A stretch of 13,729 nt of DNA from Thermodesulfobacteriaceae bacterium (GTDB taxonomy: Bacteria; Desulfobacterota; Thermodesulfobacteria; Thermodesulfobacteriales; Thermodesulfobacteriaceae). The position numbers were made by a program, and so were the translations under genes. Position 1 is the first letter of the stretch. Each line of letters starts with the position of its first letter. Shown here one piece after another: positions 1-8,013 of this stretch. The stretch covers positions 1 to 13,729 of the forward strand of contig WGAR01000068.1 of the NCBI GenBank assembly GCA_015494725.1, in the 5' to 3' direction. The notes under the pieces are model-generated. The model saw only the letters and a program-made list of their open reading frames with translations, did not search any database and was not told the origin of the DNA.

Positions 1-277
1 AGGGTTACGCCTTAAAGATTGATGAGGCCTTTGAGGATTTGGGCAAGGAGAAGGCCGCCATTCTGGCTGAATTCGTGGAATATATCGAATCCCGAAAGGC
101 AGCCACCTCCGAGGAACTCAGGAACACCGAGTTGAGATTGCAGAAAGAAATCGAAAATGTGCGGCTGCAGATCGAAAGAACGAAAAGCAGCCTTCTAAAA
201 TGGAGGCCCTCTGGGCCGGACAGATTGCCGCTATAGGCGGCCTCCTGATAAGTGTCCTCCACTGGTTTCTAGGATGA
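1..277 (+). pseudogene. Frameshifted, 5'-partial coiled-coil membrane protein (DUF1640-like)
   Basis: The gene enters from the left edge and reads in frame from base 3. It gives a charged helix with a Glu/Lys/Arg heptad-like pattern (ELRNTELRLQKEIENVRLQI), then KSSLLKW. In that frame it ends in an unlikely tail and a stop at 234-236. In the -1 frame from base 200 the expected family ending appears: a hydrophobic segment (LWAGQIAAIGGLLISVLHWF) and a stop at 275-277. Small bacterial proteins of the DUF1640 (CCDC90-like) kind have this layout, a long coiled coil followed by one C-terminal membrane anchor. The break lies at the AAAATGGAGG stretch, 197-206. Possible causes are a small deletion, a sequencing error, or -1 slippage on AAAA. 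Its 3' end overlaps the convergent gene on the other strand by 9 bases. Cellular role unknown; linkage to the glycan genes is probably accidental. Confidence 0.6.
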
Positions 278-2464
278 ACCCGGTTTCATAGCCGCGGTTA
301 CGAGGAAGAGCCCCTGGTCCGCAAGGGCCGGTTTCAGGGCCTCAAAGGCCTTCAGAATAAGGGGGCTCAGGCGTTCACCCTTGATGTTAACCGTCCGGTT
401 ATTCTCAAGCTTGAGGGTAAGGTCCGGAATCTTTAGATTCTCCGCAAGGGCCCGGAAGATGTCTCCCGGAAGAGGCGGAGCCGTCCACTGCCAGAGGACC
501 TCAAGCCCCGCCCTTTTAACCAGCATCCGGTGGGAAAGGGCGCTCAAACGGGAAAGGTGATCCGGCGGGCGGTCCCTTTCCCCTCCCAGGAAATAAACCC
601 TTTCGTCCTTGTGCCCCATCCTTCTTCCCAGGGTCTTAAGATTCGGAGTGGAAAAGATGAAGATGCCGCCCGGCTCAAGCCTCGCAAAAACCTTGCGCAC
701 AAAGGAAAGAGGATCCTCCAGGTGTTCCACCAGCTCAAAGGCCGTGATCACCTGAAATTGCGAAGGAAAGGAGGGAGGAAGCTCGTCTAGGTCCAGGGCC
801 CGCACGAGACGGCCTTTTAAGCCGAAATTCTTCTCCCCCCATTCCACCGCGGCCCGGCTGGCGTCCATCCCGTAAGCCTCAAAGCCAATCTTAAGGGCGT
901 AACGCACGAAAAACCCGTTGGCACACCCCACATCAAGGAGCGTCCTCTTTGCCGGAAGGGCCTCCAGGAATTCCCTTACCTTTAAGAACCGCGGATTGGA
1001 AATGAGTCCCTGATAGGCCCTTTCTGGATCAGGGGCCGAAACATAATGATCGTATTGCGCTACATCGCATTTTCCCCGGGCGTAAGCCTCATCGTAATCG
1101 TAGGCCTTTCTAGGCCAGGCAAACTCGGTCTCGCATCGCTCGCACTTAAGGTGTCTGTAACTCCGGTAGCGATCCGTGGGAATAAAGGGCACCTGGTTCT
1201 CACACACCGGACAGGGCTTCGTCTCTATGCGCCGTCGCTTTTCCCTTAGTTCCTCAAGGGCTTTAAGGGCCTCCTCCATCTGGAACTCCCTCCAGGCCTC
1301 GGCCAGGACCTTCACCTCCTCCTCTTTTTCCGAAAAGTGCCGGTAAAAAAGCGGTTCGCCGTCTTCCCCCCCTATAAGAATCCCTTTTTGATAGAGATAG
1401 TAACTTATACGGTGTTCCGGAGGAATGGAGGTAAAGAGCACCACCGTGGGGATGGAGAAGGCATCGGCTATATGATAGACCGCGGTATCCACGGTGATTA
1501 TGGCGTCCATCCGGGAGACAAGATAGGCGAAATAGTCAAAGCCCTTTTGCGAGTAGCAGTCAAGCTTTACCAGGCGGGGATGCTCGTACCTTAAGGGCAA
1601 AAGAGAAACCACCAGATACTCGGTCTCTTCAAAAAGCCTTTCAAGGAGGTGAGGGAGGATCTCTTCCGGGATGGAACGTATGGGGGAGGAACTTGAGGGA
1701 TGAAAGAGAAGAAGAGGCCTTCCGGAACACTTAAGAGCCTTTACCACCGGCTCAAGTTCCCGGGCCACCCGCTCGTTAATCTTTACGAAACACCGCTTTT
1801 CCTCCGGAGGGACACTTTGCGGATCTATTCCCAGAGCCTGAAGGTAAAAATCCACCATTTCCTGGCGAAAGATGGGCCAGCCGGTCATATTTGAAAGATC
1901 CACCACGGCATCGTACCGGAAGAGAAGCTCCGCCGGAGCCGGCATAAGATAGATCTCGTCCACGATGGTCTCCTGCCTGAGGATGGGTATGGCCCGGGGG
2001 CGAAGAGTGAAAACTCCTATGCTTACCTCCCGAAAGTGGCGCATCAGCCGATCGTAAAAGATGTTTAAGGCCGTCAGGCCCACGATGTTGTCCCCCAGAC
2101 CTCCGCCCATGCCGTTTACGATGGCTACCCGCAGGCGTTCCCTTCCGTAAAGGGGTCTAATTCTCTCCTCCAGGGGAACGAACCTTTCGCCCTCCCGAAA
2201 ATAGCCGCCGCTATAGGTCAGATCCAGCGGAAATTGGGGGTGTTCCAGTACCGGTCGCTTATCAAGCAGGACCTTGAGGTCAAAATCCTGGTATCCGGCC
2301 TTTCTAAACCGGGTTACTACCCTCTGCATCTCATCCGAAGGGGCAAAATAGAGACGATCCGCGGTGAGATGCCGGGGATCGGCTTTGAGGAAGAGATAGG
2401 TAACCTCCTCTCCATCAATCCTGAGACTTACGGTATAATCCCTTTCCACAAAGTAAAATTCCAT
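269..2464 (-). CDS. GT9-type glycosyltransferase / zinc ribbon / SAM methyltransferase fusion
   Basis: A 731-residue multidomain protein. Residues about 110-400 resemble the GT9 heptosyltransferase/ADP-heptose transferase fold: a glycine-rich loop near 118-125 (NGMGGGLGDN) and the donor-site signature near 325-345 (VDTAVYHIADAFSIPTVVLF). A charged helix leads to a four-cysteine zinc ribbon (Cys418, 421, 441, 444). Residues about 490-660 are a class I SAM methyltransferase of the Methyltransf_11/23 kind: motif I LLDVGCANG near 509-517, an acidic residue at Asp534, and FELVEHLEDP near 576-585. A zinc ribbon before a methyltransferase is a recurrent arrangement in sugar-modifying methyltransferases. 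The first 110 residues are unassigned. It starts 32 bases after the Maf gene, with GAGG about 9 bases before the ATG. It probably extends or methylates the flagellar glycan, but donor and acceptor cannot be read from sequence. It is last in the chain; no terminator is visible. Confidence 0.8.
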   Translation of the reverse strand: MEFYFVERDYTVSLRIDGEEVTYLFLKADPRHLTADRLYFAPSDEMQRVVTRFRKAGYQDFDLKVLLDKRPVLEHPQFPLDLTYSGGYFREGERFVPLEERIRPLYGRERLRVAIVNGMGGGLGDNIVGLTALNIFYDRLMRHFREVSIGVFTLRPRAIPILRQETIVDEIYLMPAPAELLFRYDAVVDLSNMTGWPIFRQEMVDFYLQALGIDPQSVPPEEKRCFVKINERVARELEPVVKALKCSGRPLLLFHPSSSSPIRSIPEEILPHLLERLFEETEYLVVSLLPLRYEHPRLVKLDCYSQKGFDYFAYLVSRMDAIITVDTAVYHIADAFSIPTVVLFTSIPPEHRISYYLYQKGILIGGEDGEPLFYRHFSEKEEEVKVLAEAWREFQMEEALKALEELREKRRRIETKPCPVCENQVPFIPTDRYRSYRHLKCERCETEFAWPRKAYDYDEAYARGKCDVAQYDHYVSAPDPERAYQGLISNPRFLKVREFLEALPAKRTLLDVGCANGFFVRYALKIGFEAYGMDASRAAVEWGEKNFGLKGRLVRALDLDELPPSFPSQFQVITAFELVEHLEDPLSFVRKVFARLEPGGIFIFSTPNLKTLGRRMGHKDERVYFLGGERDRPPDHLSRLSALSHRMLVKRAGLEVLWQWTAPPLPGDIFRALAENLKIPDLTLKLENNRTVNIKGERLSPLILKAFEALKPALADQGLFLVTAAMKPGSS

Positions 2465-2496
2465 CTATTTTTCCTCGTTAATAGGTACCTGCCTCT

Positions 2497-4494
2497 TTAA
2501 GCCAGGATATAAAACGACGACTCATTGGGCTCAAGAGAGAGAAGGGTTTCCGGATCTCCGGAAATCTCGGCCAGAATACGCAGGTGTTCAACCGTCCGAT
2601 CCAAGAATTCAAAGAATATTTCCCTTGCCTCCCGGAGAATGTGAGCTCTCTCGTCCGGTTCCGGAACAAGGTAAGCCAGACAGAAAAGTTGGTTGGAAAA
2701 ATGAAGGATAGATCCCTTGTAGAGCAGGAAAAGGGCCTGGTTCTCCTTCTCCACCTTTTCTATAAGGAACCGATGGACCCCGCAGATGGCCTGGACCAGA
2801 TTTTTCCTGCGGGAAAGGATCCCCTCCTCCTTTAAAGACTTCTTTATGGTCTCCACCATGGCCTGGGCCCGTACGGGAAGCCCCTTTAAGGCCCGCAAGA
2901 TTTCTTCTCTCGAATAGTTCCTTTCTATCTGAGACCCGAGGACGGTTTTCACGCTCTCTTCTTTGTCCCGGGAGATGTCGGAGATCTCTTTGGGGGCCGC
3001 GCGCAGAGTCCCTTCAAAGTGAAGCCCCACCCCCAGATTATAGACCCGGACCCCTGGATGAAGGCGGAGGAGATCCTCAATAGCGGCCTTTCCCCAGAGA
3101 TAGGTGGAATTGGTAAACACCCTGCGGCCATCGGGCAGGGTTACCACCTGTTCAAATTGGGCCTGAAAGCGTGAGAGGGGGCCTTTTGGGTCATAATAGG
3201 CGGTGTGTCTGGAGTGGTGATAGGCGGGGTCCGGGGTCCCCAGATCTACCCCTACCAGGGCTATGTGTTTGAAGCCGGCATAGACGGCGAAGGCGAGCCC
3301 CGCATTGGCTACCGAGGGATTACAATAGTAAAGCCAGGGATATTTCCGGGGAAAGAGGGCCGCCCCGGCATCGTTGGCCTTAAGAAACATAAAGCTCTCC
3401 CGCCCCAGGTCAAAGAATTCGTGCCAGTTCGGATTCCCGGCTACCATGACCGTCTTTTTCAGGAAGTCCGAAGAGACGGTGTCCCTCAGGACCTGGTACA
3501 CGAACTTCGGTCGCTCTATGTTCACGTGAAAATCCGGCTCAATCCCTTCTTTTTCCAGCGTCCTTATGGCCGTCCCGCAGGAGATGATCACCGAGGTATC
3601 CTTTTCCCGGTGGATAAATTCCAGATTTTGGTCCAGCGAAGGCCCGGCACCGACCACGATGGCCATGGTCCTCGGAGAAACCGGTTTTTGAGGACGAAAT
3701 ATCGGCACTTCTTTCACCAGGTTCATGGTGGTTTGGACCAGGGAACGGAATTCGTCGTCAAAAAATCCCCACCCGCGGAGGACCAGGAAGAGCTTCTGCC
3801 GGATAAGATCCATTACCTTTTCAAAAAGAGGGTTTTCAAAGGCATTCCATACGTAGGAGAGACACCCGAACATGGGATGACTTTGCTCAAAGGCTCTGTA
3901 AATATCCTGATAGAGGGCCTCGGGAGAATCGTTGATGAAAACAAATATGTCTCTTCCCGGGCGGGAAAAGTATTCCACCAGCTTTTTCCAGTCCAAGGTG
4001 TAGAAGGTGGCCTTGAGGAGTTCTATGTCCTCCTCCACCACGATGAGATACTTGACCTCCGTTAGCCGGAGAAGATGCTCCAGGTGATAGCCCAGCCCCA
4101 GCCCGAAGGTTATGAGCAGGGGAATAAACCCGGGATCGTGAAGAAACTCCTCGCTTAGGGCCGGAGCCGAAAGGTCCCAGATCCGATTAAGGGCTTCGTG
4201 ATTCAGGGACAGGCGGTCCGTCTTCTGAGCCAGGACTCGGGGAGGCACCATAAGCCTTCGGGGATGGGAGAGGAAGTCCGCGGCCTGAAGATGGCCGATC
4301 CTTTCCGGATCCTCCCCCGGAGGATAGGCCAGATCCCGTCCAATCCTCAGGTTCGGGCCGGAGGAAGTAATCAGGATCTCCACGGTCTTTTTCCCCTGAA
4401 GGTGAGCCAGATCATAGAGTTGAGGGGCCCTTTTCTTAAAAAACCGGAGATTTTTTTCGTATCGGTGGCGAAGTTTTTCAAGAAGTTTACTCAT
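2497..4494 (-). CDS. maf: Maf-type flagellin nonulosonate glycosyltransferase (MAF_flag10/DUF115)
   Basis: This is a motility accessory factor homologue of 665 residues, in the family's usual size range. Maf proteins transfer CMP-activated pseudaminic or legionaminic acid to Ser/Thr of flagellin in the cytoplasm before export. The MAF_flag10 core is recognised by AIVVGAGPSLDQNLEFI near residues 278-294, followed by the typical KEGIEPDFHVNIE and later by NAGLAFAVYAG and LVGVDLG near 413-419. The N-terminal third (ending in LITFGLGLGYHLEHLL and LIVVEED) fits the Maf N-domain. I chose the ATG at 4494 rather than an upstream TTG at 4542. It overlaps the cytidylyltransferase stop by 8 bases, is preceded by a GGCGAGG-like ribosome site, and MSKLLEKLRHRYEKNL is a natural start. 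Its place directly after the CMP-sugar synthetase fits use of that product. Confidence 0.92.
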   Translation of the reverse strand: MSKLLEKLRHRYEKNLRFFKKRAPQLYDLAHLQGKKTVEILITSSGPNLRIGRDLAYPPGEDPERIGHLQAADFLSHPRRLMVPPRVLAQKTDRLSLNHEALNRIWDLSAPALSEEFLHDPGFIPLLITFGLGLGYHLEHLLRLTEVKYLIVVEEDIELLKATFYTLDWKKLVEYFSRPGRDIFVFINDSPEALYQDIYRAFEQSHPMFGCLSYVWNAFENPLFEKVMDLIRQKLFLVLRGWGFFDDEFRSLVQTTMNLVKEVPIFRPQKPVSPRTMAIVVGAGPSLDQNLEFIHREKDTSVIISCGTAIRTLEKEGIEPDFHVNIERPKFVYQVLRDTVSSDFLKKTVMVAGNPNWHEFFDLGRESFMFLKANDAGAALFPRKYPWLYYCNPSVANAGLAFAVYAGFKHIALVGVDLGTPDPAYHHSRHTAYYDPKGPLSRFQAQFEQVVTLPDGRRVFTNSTYLWGKAAIEDLLRLHPGVRVYNLGVGLHFEGTLRAAPKEISDISRDKEESVKTVLGSQIERNYSREEILRALKGLPVRAQAMVETIKKSLKEEGILSRRKNLVQAICGVHRFLIEKVEKENQALFLLYKGSILHFSNQLFCLAYLVPEPDERAHILREAREIFFEFLDRTVEHLRILAEISGDPETLLSLEPNESSFYILA

Positions 4495-5188
4495 TTTGGG
4501 GATCCTCGCCTTCCATGAGGAGTCTGGCCAGACGGTAATCAAAGGGGGTGTCTATGTCCAGGCCCCGTTCCCGGGGCATAATATAGGCCGCGATGGGGGA
4601 AATAAAATAGGTTCCGGCTTCAAGGAATCTTTCGGTCTTTACGATGGTTACAGCCCCGTTGATGTAATAGGTGGGGGGTAATTCCTGGGTCCTGTATTTT
4701 ATCTTCTCCGGCATGAGGGGCTGGAGGAATCCTTCTTCAACCAGCACGGCTCTGAAGGCCGGATGTTCAAATTCGGTCACCGAAAAAAGGGCATTCGGAT
4801 TCCGGTCCTGAAAAAGGGCGTAGGCCTCCCGCAGGTCTTCCGGCCGGGTCAGAGGAGAATTGGCCTGAAGGATAAAGATAACTTCGGATTTCTGATATTC
4901 AGGGTGAGAATTTAGGAATTCCATGACTACATCTGAAATCTTATAGGGATCGTGGGCCAGATACTCGGGGCGCATGTGGACCCGGGCCCCGGCGCTTGCG
5001 GCTGCGGAGGCCACTTCTTGGGACTCGGTGGAGACCCAGATGTCTTCTTTTCTAAAAAGTCCGGAGCGCAAGGCGGTTTCTATGACATATTGGATCATGG
5101 GGCGCCCCCGGAGGGGAAGGATATTCTTCCGGGGGAGTCTTTTAGAGGCGGCCTTGGCCGGGATGAGGCAAAATTTAGAGATGCTCAC
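4487..5188 (-). CDS. pseF: CMP-nonulosonate cytidylyltransferase (PseF/NeuA family)
   Basis: A 233-residue nucleotidyltransferase that would activate the nonulosonic acid with CTP. The N-terminal nucleotide-binding motif is LIPAKAASKRLPRKNI (residues 8-23), close to the CMP-sialate synthetase signature with Arg/Lys contacts to CTP. LQANSPLTRPEDL matches the usual LQPTSPLR region, and the C-terminal LDIDTPFDYRLAR matches the acidic metal-binding DIDTPEDW-type motif of the family. The start is a GTG overlapping the preceding synthase stop by 14 bases; GGAG lies about 12 bases upstream, rather far. Specificity between pseudaminic, legionaminic and neuraminic acid cannot be separated from sequence alone; pathway context favours pseudaminic. 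It is the only cytidylyltransferase in the chain although two synthase homologues precede it. Confidence 0.88.
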   Translation of the reverse strand: MSISKFCLIPAKAASKRLPRKNILPLRGRPMIQYVIETALRSGLFRKEDIWVSTESQEVASAAASAGARVHMRPEYLAHDPYKISDVVMEFLNSHPEYQKSEVIFILQANSPLTRPEDLREAYALFQDRNPNALFSVTEFEHPAFRAVLVEEGFLQPLMPEKIKYRTQELPPTYYINGAVTIVKTERFLEAGTYFISPIAAYIMPRERGLDIDTPFDYRLARLLMEGEDPQNE

Positions 5189-6224
5189 GGGTTAGAGGTT
5201 CTCCTTGAAATATACTTTTACGCAGGGGTTTTCCCAGAAAAAGGGAAAACTCGTAGTCGGTAAGACCGACCTGCGGCCTGCGGAATTCAAAATCTTCCCT
5301 TTTTATAGGGGTGCCGGCCGGAAGATCTCTTACCGCATAAGGAGATCTCCTTGCTATTCTGACCCTTTGGGCATCTATTCCGGTAGGACGGGAGGATCCG
5401 AGAGCCACCTCCACCTCCCTTATTACTTTTACGAATTCCTTGGCCTCTTCCGGCTCAAGGGAGAGGGCGTGTTCACAGCTCCTGGTAGTCCTATCCAGGG
5501 TAATATTCTTTTCCAGAAGATCCACCCCCAGGGCCACGGCCGCAATATCCATGTTCCACCCCGGGGAGTGATCCGAAAACCCGATCAGGTAATCCGGAAA
5601 CATTCGTTTTAGAGTGCTTATTACCCGCAGGTTAATGCTTTCCAGATAAGCCGGATATCCGGTAGGACAATGGTGGATCACTATATCCCGGCAGCCGGCC
5701 CTTTCCGCCACCCGCACCGCCCTTTCTACCTCCCACAATTCGGCCCCTCCGGTATCTAACTGAAGGTTCACCCCCTTCCGGGCGGCGTAGGCTATGAGAT
5801 CCAGATAATCTATATCCCCGGAACATATCTTTATGGAAGGAACCCCCAGTTCATCCACCAGGAAATCCACCTCGTCTTTAAAGGTTGCGGTGCAGAACAT
5901 GGATATTCCCAGCTCGTCGCAGTAACGCTTAAGCTCCCGCCATTCCTCCCGGGAAAGCTCCCGGCGTTTCAGGATCCAATAGAGCGGCTCCCGACAGGTT
6001 CGGATCTCCTCCTTCCCCGTTTCGGTGCGGCAGAGATAGCCGTACTCAAATTCCACCTTCCGGTCGGCCATAAGCCGGTCTGCACTAAGCATCTGGAACT
6101 TCACGGCATCCGCCCCGGCCTCTTTGGCCGCCCGCGCCAGGGCCTTGGCGGAATCCAGCCCGGTATGGGTGGCCCCGGCCTCAAAGACGATGATGACCCC
6201 TTTCTTTCTCTTTAAGGTTTTCAT
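5175..6224 (-). CDS. Divergent NeuB/PseI-like nonulosonate synthase with SAF domain
   Basis: A 349-residue second member of the NeuB family (PEP-dependent condensation making nine-carbon sugar acids), built as a TIM barrel plus a C-terminal SAF/antifreeze-like domain (about 292-349). Family landmarks are present: GATHTG near residues 17-22, AGADAVKFQM near 36-45, CPTGYP near 186-191, GFSDHSPGW near 215-223, and HALSLEPEEAKEFV. Two positions differ from the active-site pattern: KIASFE of PseI is KICSGD here (Asp137 for Glu), and EKHFILD is EKNITLD (Asn240 for the metal-ligand His). The other metal His (SDH) is kept. I chose the ATG at 6224 over a GTG at 6239 because it gives the ATGA overlap seen at neighbouring junctions, with GGTGGG about 10 bases upstream. 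It may make a second sugar acid or use another substrate. Confidence 0.82.
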   Translation of the reverse strand: MKTLKRKKGVIIVFEAGATHTGLDSAKALARAAKEAGADAVKFQMLSADRLMADRKVEFEYGYLCRTETGKEEIRTCREPLYWILKRRELSREEWRELKRYCDELGISMFCTATFKDEVDFLVDELGVPSIKICSGDIDYLDLIAYAARKGVNLQLDTGGAELWEVERAVRVAERAGCRDIVIHHCPTGYPAYLESINLRVISTLKRMFPDYLIGFSDHSPGWNMDIAAVALGVDLLEKNITLDRTTRSCEHALSLEPEEAKEFVKVIREVEVALGSSRPTGIDAQRVRIARRSPYAVRDLPAGTPIKREDFEFRRPQVGLTDYEFSLFLGKPLRKSIFQGEPLTREHL

Positions 6225-7249
6225 TCTATATATTCCCACCTAAGAGGTGTGCCCTTCTTAAGATCCCGGCGGAAGCGCCGGCCGAGGACTTCCGGAAGAT
6301 GCCGGGGATGGAGTCCGTATCCCGGACGTATGGAGCGCACATTCTCGGTGGTTATCTCTTCTCCGGCGCGCACATCCCGAACCACATAGAGGGAACGCGA
6401 AAACTCCCGGGCCTTCTTTTGTTTTGCGCTTAAGCGGTAGGAAATCTTGCCCAGGGCTTTCTCGGTTTCCCTTATGGCCCGCACCATAAAGGAAAACTCT
6501 TCGGGTTCAAGGGAGAAGGCCGCATCCGGTCCTCCTAGGGAACGGTCCAGAATGAAGTGTTTCTCCACCACCCGCGCCCCCAGGGCCACCGCAGCCACGG
6601 CCACAGAAGGACTCAGGGTATGATCCGAAAGCCCCACCGGCACCCCGAAGGTCTCGGCCAGATGGGGAATGGTGCGGAGGTTTACCTCCTCAAGGGGGGT
6701 AGGATAGGCGGAGACACACTTGAGAAGCACGATTTGGTCGTTTCCCACCCGCCGGCAGGCCTCCACCGCTTCTTCTATATCCGAAAGGGTGGCGATGCCG
6801 GTGGAGATGAGCATGGGTTTGCCCTTGGCCGCGGCGTACTCAATGAGGGGAAGGTCCGTGATTTCAAAGGAGGCTATTTTGTAACAGGGCACGCCGAGAT
6901 CTTCCAGAAAGTCCACGGCCGTGGGATCAAAAGGGGTGGAGAAGAAGATGAGCCCCAGGCTTTCGGCAAGCTCCTTGAGTTCCTTATGCCATTCCCAGGG
7001 GGTGTAGGCCTTCTGGTAAAGTTCGTAGAAGGTTTTACCGTCCCAGAGGGTTCCCTGCCGGATGAGGAAATCCTCTCGCCGGCAGTCAATGGTTATGGTG
7101 TCCGGGGTGTAGGTCTGGAGCTTTACCGCATCGGCCCCGGCCCTGGCCATGGCCTCAATGGTCCTTCGGGCCAGATCCAGATCCTGGAGATGATTGGCCG
7201 AAAGCTCGGCCACAATAAAAACTTTTTCTTTCAATATTTTACTAATCAT
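6221..7249 (-). CDS. pseI: Pseudaminic acid synthase PseI
   Basis: This enzyme condenses PEP with the free 6-deoxy-diamino-altrose released by PseG to form pseudaminic acid. The 342-residue length and layout are standard: NeuB TIM barrel (about 1-275), then a SAF domain (about 283-342). Signatures include IVAELSANH (12-20), GADAVKLQTYTPDTITID (38-55), YKIASFEI (123-130, active-site Glu129), CVSAYP (178-183), GLSDHTLSP (206-214, metal His210), EKHFILDRSLGGPDAAFSLEP (229-249, metal His231), all PseI-like. Both metal-binding histidines and the active-site Glu are intact, in contrast to the next gene. It overlaps the methyltransferase stop by 4 bases, and its base composition returns to the GC-rich level right at its start. 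Confidence 0.93.
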   Translation of the reverse strand: MISKILKEKVFIVAELSANHLQDLDLARRTIEAMARAGADAVKLQTYTPDTITIDCRREDFLIRQGTLWDGKTFYELYQKAYTPWEWHKELKELAESLGLIFFSTPFDPTAVDFLEDLGVPCYKIASFEITDLPLIEYAAAKGKPMLISTGIATLSDIEEAVEACRRVGNDQIVLLKCVSAYPTPLEEVNLRTIPHLAETFGVPVGLSDHTLSPSVAVAAVALGARVVEKHFILDRSLGGPDAAFSLEPEEFSFMVRAIRETEKALGKISYRLSAKQKKAREFSRSLYVVRDVRAGEEITTENVRSIRPGYGLHPRHLPEVLGRRFRRDLKKGTPLRWEYIE

Positions 7250-8013
7250 GATTGCTTGTAAAACTTATAGCTAATTACCATTTTAGTCAATTCAAATATT
7301 TTATTTTTGTTAAATAAATTATTTATCTCTCTTTTTATTTCTTTTTCAAAATCTTCATTATAGAAGGTAGTATTTTTCCAGTAATTAAATAACTGACTTG
7401 CAGAAGAAAATAAAATCTTATTTTCAAAAAAAGAACATTCAAATCGAGAAAAACCGGCGCTTTTAACATGTTGCAATAATTCTGAATAAAAATCACTTAA
7501 AGAGTAAAAAACTTCTTTAGGGATATCATAATATTCTTTTATGATCTCAAAGAGCTCTTTATTGGTGCCTTTATAAGGTCCAATCACCCAAAAGATGCCG
7601 CCGTCTTTTAAAGAATTATATATCAAAGAAACAAATTTTTTCAAATAGGATCTTTGACAATAATACAATGCATAACATGAATAGATCAAATCAAAAAATT
7701 TTTCTCTTTTTTGAAAAAAATCTTCGCTTTTTTCAAAGGCAAGAAAAACCAACTTTATGTTTTTATTTTCTTTTTTGATTAGTTCTATGCTTTCTCTTGA
7801 AACATCTAAAGCATACCATTCTATATCTTTAGGACATAAATCATAGAACAGAAAAAGTTGTTTGCCGGTTCCGCATCCTAAATCTAGAATTTTAGCATTT
7901 ATAGGCAAAATAGGCAAATTATTTACAAGCCACTCATCGAAATTTCTCAAACTAGATTGATTGGCCTTGATTCTGCTTTTTAAAGCCTTAGTATCAGTTG
8001 CCCTATTCATCAT
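7246..8013 (-). CDS. Class I SAM-dependent methyltransferase, AT-rich insert
   Basis: A 255-residue methyltransferase of the UbiE/Methyltransf_11 type. Motif I is LDLGCGTG (residues 43-50), the ribose-binding acidic residue is Asp70 (YALDVS), and motif III-IV features follow (FDLIYSCYALYYC near 107-119; LKDGGIFWVIGP near 135-146). The gene is very AT-rich (about 22% GC at 7321-7380), unlike the GC-rich pseI after it, which points to separate ancestry. It nevertheless keeps 4-base overlaps with pseG and pseI, so it is probably co-translated. It sits between the PseG and PseI steps and may O- or N-methylate the nonulosonate or a precursor. Methylated nonulosonates and flagellar glycans are known, but the acceptor here cannot be inferred. 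The carboxy-terminal 90 residues are Lys/Asn/Phe-rich without recognised motifs. Confidence 0.82.
   Translation of the reverse strand: MMNRATDTKALKSRIKANQSSLRNFDEWLVNNLPILPINAKILDLGCGTGKQLFLFYDLCPKDIEWYALDVSRESIELIKKENKNIKLVFLAFEKSEDFFQKREKFFDLIYSCYALYYCQRSYLKKFVSLIYNSLKDGGIFWVIGPYKGTNKELFEIIKEYYDIPKEVFYSLSDFYSELLQHVKSAGFSRFECSFFENKILFSSASQLFNYWKNTTFYNEDFEKEIKREINNLFNKNKIFELTKMVISYKFYKQS

Noticed and set aside
3205..4065. Plus-strand open frame of 286 codons opposite maf
   Set aside because: Arg/Gly/His/Pro-rich composition typical of antisense shadow, with a clear Maf protein on the other strand.
4495..4542. Upstream TTG start for maf adding 16 residues
   Set aside because: It lies further inside the cytidylyltransferase gene with no good ribosome site; the ATG at 4494 has both a site and a natural N-terminus.
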